Under the pieces are notes generated by a model. That model saw nothing but the letters and a program-made list of their open reading frames with translations. It was not told the DNA's origin and did no database searches. 64,000 nt of DNA. Source: Astrothelium macrocarpum. Lineage: Eukaryota > Ascomycota > Dothideomycetes > Trypetheliales > Trypetheliaceae. Both the position numbers and the translations under genes were made by a program. Shown in pieces: positions 35,625 to 45,719 of this stretch (positions within the stretch are counted from its first letter, which is position 1; each line of letters opens with the position of its first letter). The stretch lies in contig JAGEMR010000042.1 of NCBI GenBank assembly GCA_021030915.1, positions 154,245 to 218,244 of the forward strand. Reading direction: 5' to 3'.

Positions 35625-36095
35625 AGGACAAGCAAGAGCACGAACCTCCAATGGGCGCCTCATATCCTCCGTTTAGAGCCTCCCCGGACTTACGACAGGC
35701 ATCCCGTGCGTACTGCGTCATCTTTCCAGGATGATGAGCTAAAAAATTCGCAAATGCTGCACTGGGATCTGGGGTATTCGAGTGCTCTGCTGCGAGCTTT
35801 ACAGACGACCAATTGACTCACTGGAGAAATAATCAAACAGGTCCTCGGCGCGAAATTTATCTTGGTAAAGTATTGAGTATGCATGAAACGCTTTATGCAA
35901 AAAGATATTTGATGGTTCAGCATTTTGCCGGTGGCGGAAATAGTTTGACACCGTCTGATGTAATTAATGGGGAGTCGCGGAGTCGCGTGCTGAAGCCCAC
36001 ACGCACTGAGGCCCATCCGCCCACGAGAGCGTCATCCCGGTCTAGTTTCGACGCAAAGGCTCTCGCTGGAAACCCACAAGAGCCAAGATGCCAAG

Positions 36096-36106
36096 GATAG
36101 ATAAGA
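36096..36106 (+). promoter_or_regulatory. Tandem GATA sites upstream of the ammonium transporter
   Basis: GATAGATAAGA contains two adjacent GATA cores, the second in HGATAR context (AGATAAG), about 345 bp upstream of the transporter ATG. Paired GATA sites are the expected binding target of the nitrogen regulator AreA/Nit2. This fits nitrogen-starvation control of a Mep-type gene. The regulation is inferred, not shown. Confidence 0.45.
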
Positions 36107-36448
36107 GAAAATTGGCATTTCCATGGGAAGGCACGCTTGACGTGCAGAAGAGCTTTGGGCTCGAAGAGACCCATCTTTCATTTATACCACTTCTTCTTGT
36201 CTTTTCGTCTAAGCAATCCTTTTACCCCTCTATTTTACACTTTTTCCCCTTCTTATATCACTTTTTGTGGACTCGAGTTTGTCAAGCTTACGAATTCTGT
36301 TCGGTTAAGGGTCCAACCAACGAGTTGGTATTCACGGGAGAAGTTGAATTCCCAACCACTGCTACATTTTCTCCTCGGAGTCTTCTCGATTCATATAACT
36401 TTTTGGATACAAAATTACCGTTCAGCTCCCTCGAGCTTTTGAGTGAAA

Positions 36449-38270
36449 ATGTCGTATACATGGATTGGAGCTCCAACTCTCTATTCCAACTATACTGGTG
36501 GTGATGGAGGTGATTCCAGTAGGTCAACAACTTTCCTATCTACCAGCTCTGCAAGACTTTGCTTTCAATTGGCGTGTTGAACAGAATCCAAGGAAATTCA
36601 CGTTCAGAACTCGCAATAACCAAAAGACTTACTGATCTCAATCTATCCAGAAAATACGAATCTGAACCAATGGTTCCAATCGGGCGATCAAGCATACATC
36701 ATCATAGCTTCGGCCATGGTGTTGGTCATGATTCCCGGACTAGGTTTCCTCTACTCCGGACTGGCACGACGAAAATCCGCGTTGAGCATGATCTGGGCAT
36801 GCATGGGCTCTTTCTCCATCATTACATTCCAATGGTATTTCTGGGGTTATTCGTTGGCATTTAGCAGTAATGCTAGCAATGGTTTCATCGGAGATTTGAA
36901 GCATTTCGGTCTGCAAAATACCCTCGCGAATCCTAGTCCCGGCAGTCCTCTCATTCCGGAATTATTATATTCTTTCTACCAAGTATGCCATTGCACAATT
37001 GTTTGAATCGTGTACCAGCGTACTGATTTTGAACCAGATGCAATTCTGTGCCACCACCGCCGCCATTGTCATGGGCGCCGTCGCCGAAAGAGGCCGTCTG
37101 ATCCCCGCCTTAGTTTTCATTTTCTGCTGGGCAACCCTCGTCTACTGTCCGATCGCATACTGGGCTTGGGGCTACAATGGCTGGGCATACAAATGGGGCG
37201 TTCTAGATTACGCTGGCGGCGGACCTGTTGAAATTGGTTCGGGCTTGTCCGCTTTGGCGTATTCTTGGGTGCTTGGCAGACGACAAGAAAAGATGATGTT
37301 GAATTTCCGTCCACACAATGTGTCGCTGATCACGCTGGGAACGGTGTTCTTGTGGTTTGGATGGCTCGGTTTCAATGGAGGTTCTTCATTTGGCGCAAGT
37401 CTACGTGCAACAATGGCGTGTTGGAATTCGAACTTGACAGCCATGTTTGGCGCGATTGCCTGGGTTCTGCTTGACTGGAGACTGGCTCGAAAATGGTCAA
37501 TGGTTGGTTGGTGCTCTGGTTGTATCTCTGGATTAGTTGCTGCAACTCCGGCTTCTGGTTTCATCACTCCCTGGGCAAGTGTGATTCTCGGCATTGTAAC
37601 TGGAATCGTGTGCAATTTTAGCACCAAAAGTAAGTCTGGAGAGCCCAGTACAGCTCATATCCTGCTAACAAAGCATTTTTTAGTCAAATACTGGATTAGA
37701 ATTGACGATGCCATGGATGTATTCGCCGAGCATGGTATTGCTGGGATGCTCGGGCTCCTCGCTAACGGCCTTTTTGGTGCAAGCTACATCATCGGACTCG
37801 ACGGTGTTAACGTCTACTCCAGCGTTGGTATCAAAGGTGGCTGGCTGGAACACAATTATAAGCAACTTTACCAACAATTCGCCTATATTCTTGCGGCTAC
37901 AGGGTGGGCTTTTGTTATGAGCGCTCTCCTTGCCTTTGCCATTGATAAGATTCCCGGCTTGCACCTCCGTGCTTCAGAGGAAGCTGAATTGCTGGGGATG
38001 GATGACGACCAACTTGGGGAGTTTGCATATGACTATGTCGAGGTCCGACGTGATTACCTTGCCTGGACACCCGCCAAGCATGAGCCACATCAAAGCGACC
38101 ATGAGATCCCACAGGGCGATCGTCATGGCATTCCACAGCACCAACAGATGCTAGAAGGTAAGGAGCCGAGCGAGAGCAGCGGGAATGAGCACACAGGAAT
38201 TGGTGGGGATCGGCACGGCATGGCTTATGAGGAATTGGAGCGAGAGAAGCGTGCTCATCATGAAGTATAA
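36449..38270 (+). CDS. Ammonium transporter, Mep/Amt family
   Basis: Plasma-membrane ammonium permease with eleven predicted membrane helices. The exons are 36449-36518, 36651-36982, 37038-37629 and 37684-38270, giving 526 aa. Recognisable signatures are DQAYIIIASAMVLVMIPGLG, FLYSGLARRKSALSM, FCATTAAIVMGAVAERG, the twin-His region (RPHNVSLITLGTVFLWFGWL) and FAEHGIAGMLGLLANGLFG. A long hydrophilic cytosolic tail rich in His and Glu ends in RAHHEV. The first donor is uncertain: GTAGGT at 36519, or GTGATT a few bases upstream, both phase-compatible. The third intron (54 nt) is a multiple of three and has no stop codon. Which paralogue (MepA/MeaA/Mep2 type) cannot be settled by eye. Confidence 0.93.
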
Positions 38271-40616
38271 GCATTCCTGCACAAGTTAAAAATTTCTGTG
38301 TATATCTTGAGAAAATTTGTTCCTGAATGAAGCAAGGCATGGGAGTTTGCGAGACTGATTTGCGATACCACCTGTACATAGATGATTTGTTCTCATGGCA
38401 TCGGCCGAAACTATTGTAAAGTCTGATCCAAGTCATTCCGCAGTCTAAATTGCTGATGTAGAAGATCTGTCTGATGCAAAGACTACTGGAATTATAATGA
38501 CTCATAGGCATAGACACCACGACGAAGCTTTTCTTGAGAGTTGTGAGTAATGGTATGAATCAAGAAAACTGTCAAGATTCATGCAGAGATCGAAAGTTTG
38601 CTAAACTTCACTAAACTTTCCTTATCTTTGCCAAGAAGTTCAATGTAAAACGTGAGGCAGTAGACAAGGGTGAGCACAGTGCCAGAAATCAGCAAGAGAT
38701 CGGGACAGCATGGCTGCCTAATTTCACATGGCAAATTTCAACATTGAGTGAGGTGCTGTGAAGACTGCGTGGCAAAGATTCTTATCTGGAGAATGGAGTA
38801 CAATTCTTGCCTGAATGATGAGACTGAAGCTTTCAGCATGGATTGGTGCCAATTTTAGCAGCATTATGTAAGCATCAGCTTATCTGTGTGCCCTGGCGCT
38901 GGCTCATAAAGATTCAATGCTTCCTCGTTCCACGCGTCCCATATGTACAAAAACTAGAGTTGAGTGCTCTGGGTTACGCGCTGTATACCGAGAATCTCCT
39001 GGACTCAAACTAGTTCGTGGCGCCGTGAGTTCCTGCAAACACCAAGAGGGACTTTTGTAGAAGTGTAGATCGTGGGTCTGCGTTTGACTATGCACGATGT
39101 TGAGGTCCTCCTGTCATGGTCGTCTTCGATGAGGCGAGAATGATACCAAATGTCTTTCATTTTTGGGGTCCGGAGTAGGTGCTTGCTTATCTATTCAAGT
39201 AAGAGGCCCAATCCTCAAGCACCCTGTTGTAGAAGAAATAATAACCACTAGTAGGTCAAGAAATCCGTTTCTATTCCTGTCCCGTCGACCCATGTTGTCC
39301 AGCGTCGGGCTATCCCTTGGTGGGCATTTTCCAAAAATCGAGTGAGTGATTGGAAACTTTGGGTCATTACGAATCCCAGCGCGATCATCAACCATCACGA
39401 GCCCCACATTATGGCCACGGCCTTTGGAGAAGAAGCTGAGTCGTCTTCCTAGATTACGTGCAATCACTGTCATTGAACCTGTGAGATTGGCTACCTGGAT
39501 TGTATGCACTGGTTGCCGTGCTGTTGCTGACTGTAGCGATGAGAATAGAGAAGGCAAAGGGAGTCGAATTGCAAGAAGTCGTTGCGCGACCCGGGATACT
39601 TTCTATTCACAGTGCACGATACCTTCATCAATTATCGGTGTTGGGGAACCAAAGTACCAAGAGAATCCTATTACGTGGAATTGATATTATGATAGAAATG
39701 GCATTCATAACCTCTGTGGTTTCCACTTGGATTGCAATGACTGTGATGGAACTGTTCCGTGGGTTAGGGGTTTATTCCTGAGGACCTTGGCTGATACTGT
39801 GCCTTTTTAAGAGAATTTGATAAGCGCGATGTTGATCAAATTCACTGGAAAGACGGGTCGTGAGCATCCTAAGTTTTGATATAATGCTTCCTCCTTGACG
39901 GTTGTCTTCCATGACGGATTCACTTTGGGGGTTTTCAAAGAATCTACAAACGCGATTTTTCGGATGAAGGCAGCAGCACGCCACTGATCCAGAGAATTTG
40001 GTCCATCGCGGCGAGCGGATGACCACAAAGGTTCGTTCGAGTCTCTTTTGAATGATTAATGTAAGATGCCGAGTGGCTGGATTTTCTCAACACACCGAAC
40101 TTTGTGCTCCCACCAACAGGCATAAGCGCGTGGCCATTCATTGTCTTCTGAGTGCGAACAACGGAATGAAATCTTGGCACGTCACCCGACATTGCTACCG
40201 GTTTGCCTCGGGGATTTTTGGTAGGTTTTTCCTGCGTTGTGATCACTGGCCGTCACTTCCTTCTTTTGCTTCATCAACACCTTTGCCGCACCAGGCCGCA
40301 CATTTCCCTCACGAAGCGTCTATTCACTGCTCGAGAACCCGGGGCTCAATACCCCACGTTTCTCCTCAGGCTTTCCATCCCCGGGTTTTCACTTTCCTCA
40401 CTGGTTTCTTAGTCCCTTGTGACACCGATAAATACCAAAAACAGGCGTGCAAAGCGTCCAGCAAGCTTTCCTTTGGTTCAACACGCTACCTGATAAATCT
40501 TTACAAACGAACAGTACTTCAGTCAGGTCCTGGATCACACACTTTTAGCTTACAACTTCTGATCATTTGACCTTTTGCGTCTTGGAAGCCGCACTGCTTA
40601 TCGCTTTATCGCAATC
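38271..40616. other. Long intergenic region, no supported gene
   Basis: About 2.35 kb. The stretch at 39163-39684 is open on the plus strand apart from one TGA at 39343, and also largely open on the minus strand (39195-39557). A GTGAGT to CAG pair there would make only a 38-nt intron. Neither frame resembles a known protein, so I call no gene. It could hold a decayed gene. Confidence 0.4.
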
Positions 40617-41632
40617 ATGATGGAGGTGCATCGTGCTCGTGCTGATTCTGGTCTTTCGAGCTCTAATCGCTTTCGTGCTGAGAGTGTCAGCAGCTTGAGG
40701 GGCCCTCCACATAATACTCCAGACACGCAATCTATCTGGGGAGCAGCAAGTACGCACAGCCCAAACCTTGACGACGTCGATGAACGTCTAGCAACAACTG
40801 TCAACAGTGGCATTGGTCTCCCGACCCTCGTGCCTGAAAACACTCCTCGCAGTAGTACGCCTGCCAGCCATATCCGAGCTGTAGTGAACAATCTACCCAG
40901 CATCGACGAGAAGATCGAGCCACTACCGCCAAGCAGATATTCGGTAACTACGCAATCACTTGCTGATGAACGAAGCGAGCTGGAGCAAGACGACGTTCCT
41001 GTCATCCTTGGTAAGTGTCGACTCAATGAAATGTGATTGTCGGCTTTTGACTGTATGCTATAGATGAAGAGCACGACAAGCGCTACAGAAGCCAACTCTC
41101 TCCGGCAAGTGGTACTCACGGTGTTCGAGAACACTCTGATTGGCACGATGAAGTTCAAGCTGATCTTCGTCGCAATCTCATCCGTCTGAGCAATCTGGCT
41201 GATGACGACCATGCCCGTGAACCTGACTTGACTTCAAATGCACATTACCGCAATCGCCTACTATTCTGCTTGCGCAACTCCCCACGTGCTGGTCTCTACG
41301 ACGGTAGCATTGAAGTTTTAGCTAGCAAGCTGGATGACTATCATCTTTCACAGAACAATTCTCCTCAGCCCGAATCACGCGACAGCGAAGAAGCTGTACC
41401 GCCAAAACCCAACTGTAGCAATGAAGCTCTTGCTGGAAGTTTCATTCGAAGCAACGAGGGACCTACTCATGACTCCAAAGAGCGATACCTCAATATGGTT
41501 CCTGTTTCCGAGTTCGACACGGTGAAGCGTAGGGTGGACAGCCTAGTGAGTCTGATCGGTGACATACTTCAGGTACAGGAAAAGGCGGGTATGGACGTGA
41601 CAAACATCAAAGACGAGCTCATGAAGCTCTGA
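40617..41632 (+). CDS. Uncharacterised 320-aa protein
   Basis: Not recognised. The exons are 40617-41010 and 41064-41632. The intron of 53 nt (TTG/GTAAGT to TATAG) joins in phase to give VPVILDEEHDKRY. The sequence is polar and low in hydrophobic residues, with Ser/Pro/Asp-rich, probably disordered segments. A short predicted coiled coil lies at the end (EFDTVKRRVDSLVSLIGDIL, then QVQEKAGMDV). There is no signal peptide or membrane segment. The canonical intron, a plausible ATG (MMEVHRARADSG) and a stop-free 320-codon frame support a real gene. It lies just upstream of Mad1 in the same orientation, about 430 bp away. Confidence 0.7.
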
Positions 41633-42059
41633 GGCGCATGGGAACATTCAGTCGGATAAGAGCGGGAATACTGCATAATTATGCCCAGGACTGCAAGAGG
41701 GGATCGGCAGAAGGGCGATGGGTGGATGGGCCACGAGTAACAGGACGGTGGGTTTCTTTGTCTGGGAGTTGCTTTGATGGAGAAGGCGGCAAGAAAAGAA
41801 TGATTCCAATCTTTAATTCCTTGTGGATTGGCGGCATTCAATGCAGATTGTGAGCAAGTGAGAGAAGCAAAAGATGATCCTGTAGATTTTTGCTATTCCG
41901 AACACCCCTGCTCACCGTAACACGTGATGTTGCTCCATTTTCGTGTTTTGGAGATTCACTCACGGATCCCCCAATCAATGAACCCTCGCGAGTGATACAC
42001 CACCAGTACGCCCGCCTTCGAATTTCAGCTCAGAACTGCAAAGTCGTTTCACTAGCCGA
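41633..42059. other. Intergenic region upstream of Mad1
   Basis: A 427-bp region between two plus-strand genes. It presumably contains the Mad1 promoter. Nothing else is recognised. Confidence 0.4.
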
Positions 42060-44408
42060 ATGGCTTCGAGAAATCAGCAGCCAAGCTATGACTTGCTGAC
42101 AGGCGCGCCTTCCCCGCCACGTCCTTCATCTCGACAGCCACTTCGCGAAACATTTAGGCAATCCCAAGCAACAAAACCAGGTCGGTCGCTAGTGAATCCC
42201 AATCGATACAAATTGACTTGTTCAGATCATAACAATGAGGATTTACGAGCGCAAATCAACACCCTACAATACGAGCTTGAATCCCTTAGACAAGAACGCG
42301 AACTCACGGTCATCCACCATCAGCAAGAATTGCGTGATGTGCACAACAAAGCCGATGCGGATTTCAAACGCGCACAGGTATGCACTGAAGAGATGCACGA
42401 TTGGATCAAGATCGTTAATAGAAAGTAGACTGCGGAATCTACAAGCAGTCATGCAACAAAGAAATACGATGCTCTCGCACAAGAACTACAAGAAGAGCGA
42501 AATCGCGCTGCGAACGAGAAGGCTGATCTAGAGTGCAAGCTACGGTCTGTACAAGACTCAAATCGCAACCTTAAGGAAGAGTTGGAAGAGGCGCGGGGCG
42601 AGATTGAATCGCAAGAGCGAGGACACGGTCATAAGTACAATGAGCTGCAAACAAAGTTGGACACTGTTCAAAAAGGCTTCGAAGAGCTGCGAGAGGACCT
42701 CGATGCAAAGGTGGCTCTTCTACGAACAGTACAGCAGCGATTGTCACAGCGAGAAACAGAGATTGGAGATCTGGAGTCCGAAATAATGCGATTAAAGGCG
42801 CAGGTCGGCGATGCAGATACGCTAGCAGTCATCAAGAGAGAGTTGTCGGACCAAGTCGCGCATATCAAAAAGCTTGAAACAACAAATCGGGATCAGTATA
42901 CTGAACTTAAGCAATTGCGGAAGCAACATAAGAGTATCGAGGTTATGGAAGAGGAAAAGCGATCTCTCGAAAATAAATTATTGATTATGAACGATTTGCG
43001 AAGAGAGCTTAGCGAAGCGCAGCTACAGAAGCAAATACTTGAGGATGAGCGAAAATCATGGACCTCATATCTGGAGAATGAACGATCTGACGAGGGTGAC
43101 CTTCACTTTGAATCTCCAGAAGCGATGGCACGCGCGTTTATTCAAGAGCGAGTCGAAAGAGTGTCACTCATTGAGCAATTTGGCGCTTTGAAAGCAGAAA
43201 TTGCACCAAAGGATGAATTCATCCAGGAACTGGAGGAAGAAAAGTCTAAGTTGAAGGCCGAGGTTGAGAGACAGAAAATGACTGCTGGCGCGATGACAGA
43301 CAATAAACTTCGTGGTCGGCTAGAACGCCAGCGCACCTTGGCACTGAAGGAGGTTGAATATCTCCGGGCGCAACTGAAGAACTTTGATGCCGAGGAGAAC
43401 GAATTTCAACCGGAGAAATACGACGCGCATAAGAGCGCTCGCATTCAAGAATTGGAAGATTTGTTGGATCAGCATCGCTCTGAACTACAGACCCTCCATA
43501 CACAATTATCTGCAATAGAGGACAAAGAAAACACTGCACCCACACCCGGTTCCAAACGCAAACGAACATCCGACACTCCCGAGCTCGAAGAAGCCCGCTC
43601 CCAACGCATGGAAGATCTTCGTCGCAAAATTCGCACCCTTCAAGACGACCTCACCACTCAACAAACCCGCAACACCGTCCTGGAAAAGGATCTCGCCGCG
43701 CAAAAGACCCAACTCGCCTCCCTCAAATCCTCCTCCCGCACGCGCATCCTAGAGCTGCGCGCAAACCCCACCGCAGACGCCGAAGCGCTCAAACTCAGTA
43801 CGCTCACCCGGCTCAAAGCCGAGAACGCAGCGCTGCTCGATCGCCTCACGGCTGCTGAATCTACCGCGTCATCCCTCAAACCCAATGCCACCAATGATGC
43901 CGACGAAGATGACGATGACAACGATGCAGGCAGCAGCCGCAGCAAGCTCAAGTCCGTGCCGTACCCCACGTACGAAGGCGCGCTCGCTGACGTCGCGGAC
44001 CTGCGGCGCGAGCTTGCGCTGCGCGACAAGAAGCTGTTGCGGCTGCGCCAGATCTTTGCGGCGAAGTCGGTTGAGTTCCGCGATGCCGTGGCGAGCGTGC
44101 TGGGCTGGAAAATGGAGTTCTTGCCGAACGGGCGCGTGCGCATGACGAGTCTGCTGTACCCGACTCTGGCGGGGCGGTTGGGGAAGGAAGGGGATGATGG
44201 GGAGCTGGGGGTGGAGGAGGAGAAGAGTATAGTTTTTGATGGGGAGAAGGGGGAGATGAAAGTTAGTGGAGGCCCGAGGAGTGAGTTCTTTGGGGAGATC
44301 AGGGACTTGATTGAGTATTGGGTTGATGGGAGGGGGACGATCCCGGGGTTTTTGGCGGCGTGTACGTTGGATTTTTGGGAGAAGGGGACGCAGACAGGGA
44401 GAGTGTGA
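42060..44408 (+). CDS. mad1: Spindle assembly checkpoint protein Mad1
   Basis: Coiled-coil kinetochore and nuclear-envelope protein that recruits and converts Mad2. The exons are 42060-42377 and 42429-44408. The 51-nt intron (CAG/GTATGC to AAGTAG) keeps phase. The product is 765 aa. After a polar N-terminus (residues 1-55) the protein is almost continuous heptad coiled coil to about residue 600. A Ser/Asp-rich break follows (DADEDDDDNDAGSSRSK), then the Mad1 C-terminal head: RLRQIFAAKSVEFRDAVASV, LGWKMEFLPNGRVRMTSLLY and a C-terminal FLAACTLDFWEKGTQ. The Bub1-binding RLK motif reads RLR here (about residue 643). Composition shifts from C-rich (43550-43900) to G-rich (44150-44400). Confidence 0.9.
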
Positions 44409-45666
44409 AGAAAAAGGGGAGAGAGGTGGAGAGTAGGCCAGAAGATAGAAAGTGTAAGGTGAAGTTTTATGGGCTTTGCTATCACATCATACTCACGTAG
44501 TTGAGCTGATGGCTGCAAACTTTGCAGACTTATTTTGATCCAAATACTCATGCTCAAGGCATGAGAGAGCTGGCTGTGCGTGTTAATGATAGATTGTACT
44601 GAATTGTATGACACGACATTGCTTGCTGGAGAGAGTTACTTCTATGCTCGGATCGACACGTAATTTTCACAAAGAGTGTTCGCACGGCAGGCACAATTAT
44701 CGATACTCTGTATATGCTTGCCAAAGAGCCGTATTCCGATTAATTTAGTTTTGGTCCGAGCTATTTAGGAGTTTTTTTTTATTATTCCAAATTGGAAGAG
44801 TTCTAGTGCTTCACGGTCTGCACTACAGTCGCTTCACTCGGCACACCCTGGAATTTGTTCTGAATGGACTTAGTCTCCATCCGCTTGCAGGTGGTAAAGC
44901 GAGGGCTCAGGTGAAAGATCCATCCAGAGACATCGAACGAGTGAGAAAGTTGAAAACCTATTAGGGTTGATCAAAATTCTCCTCGATTCGTAATTAGAAT
45001 GCTCAGTCAAATCTCAAGGAATGCTTTGTTCGTCGAGTGGATGGGAGACGGAGATCATTGAGCGTTGCAGACTTCTGTAGATTCGTGAAAATTTCTACCA
45101 GCTGATTTGATTGACAACTTACACCACCAGCTGTGTAGTCTTTTCGGGTTGCAAACATCAAATTAGCTACGGAGCCAAATAACTGCGAATCATTGTCCTT
45201 TTCGATGACGGAAGATAGCCTCCCTTGCGTTGTGGATGCCCAGATTTTGATAACGCAGGATGGCTTACGTACTGGCGCGCCTCTATGGGGACGCTGGCGG
45301 ACGTTAATGAATCATATAAAAATATAGTTACGAAATCTGATATATTTCGCTACATATTCGCTAACATCTATTAGCGTTTATATTTTGAACAAAGGTGTGT
45401 CAATATATAATGTGCGCCGTGAGATGACTTGTAGTTACTCCGCATTTCACCTTTTTCCTTTTTCAAATGACTGATTATGTGGCTTGTCAGCGCCACAAAT
45501 GCAGGTAGCTCTACTCTGCCACACTGCATCCCTCGAGAACATCAGCTAGCATCGTAAACCCACCGAGAACCTCGTCACTCCATATTGGGCTTTAAATCTC
45601 CATCCATCCTTACCTTTTTCGCTCTCTCACCTTTCTTACTTCTCAAGATGTCTTCTGGCTGCCTGT
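44409..45666. other. Intergenic region upstream of the homeodomain regulator
   Basis: About 1.26 kb with no recognised gene. The last 150 bp are CT-rich, as in a fungal promoter and leader. A short upstream reading frame that overlaps the coding start is listed separately. Confidence 0.45.
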
Positions 45667-45719
45667 ATGATGGAACAGCCGGTCGAAGATCCTTTTCATG
45701 CCCTTACTCTGCTGACTGA
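45648..45719 (+). promoter_or_regulatory. Upstream ORF overlapping the regulator start
   Basis: An ATG at 45648 opens a 23-codon frame that ends at a TGA at 45717-45719, overlapping the main ATG at 45667 in another frame. Its context (CTCAAGATGT, A at -3) is good, so ribosomes would tend to start here and miss the main frame. If it is in the mRNA it should lower translation of the transcription factor. Confidence 0.4.

Larger units (their letters stand above)
34593..36448. other. Long intergenic region upstream of the ammonium transporter
   Basis: About 1.86 kb. No coding region was recognised. Pyrimidine-rich sequence at about 36175-36270 (many T and C) is typical of a promoter and 5' leader of a strongly expressed fungal gene. 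GATA motifs are listed separately. Confidence 0.5.

Noticed and set aside
43658..44614. 318-codon minus-strand frame opposite the Mad1 C-terminus
   Set aside because: It is a Ser-rich mirror frame of the GC-rich Mad1 3' end. No domain or intron signals were seen.
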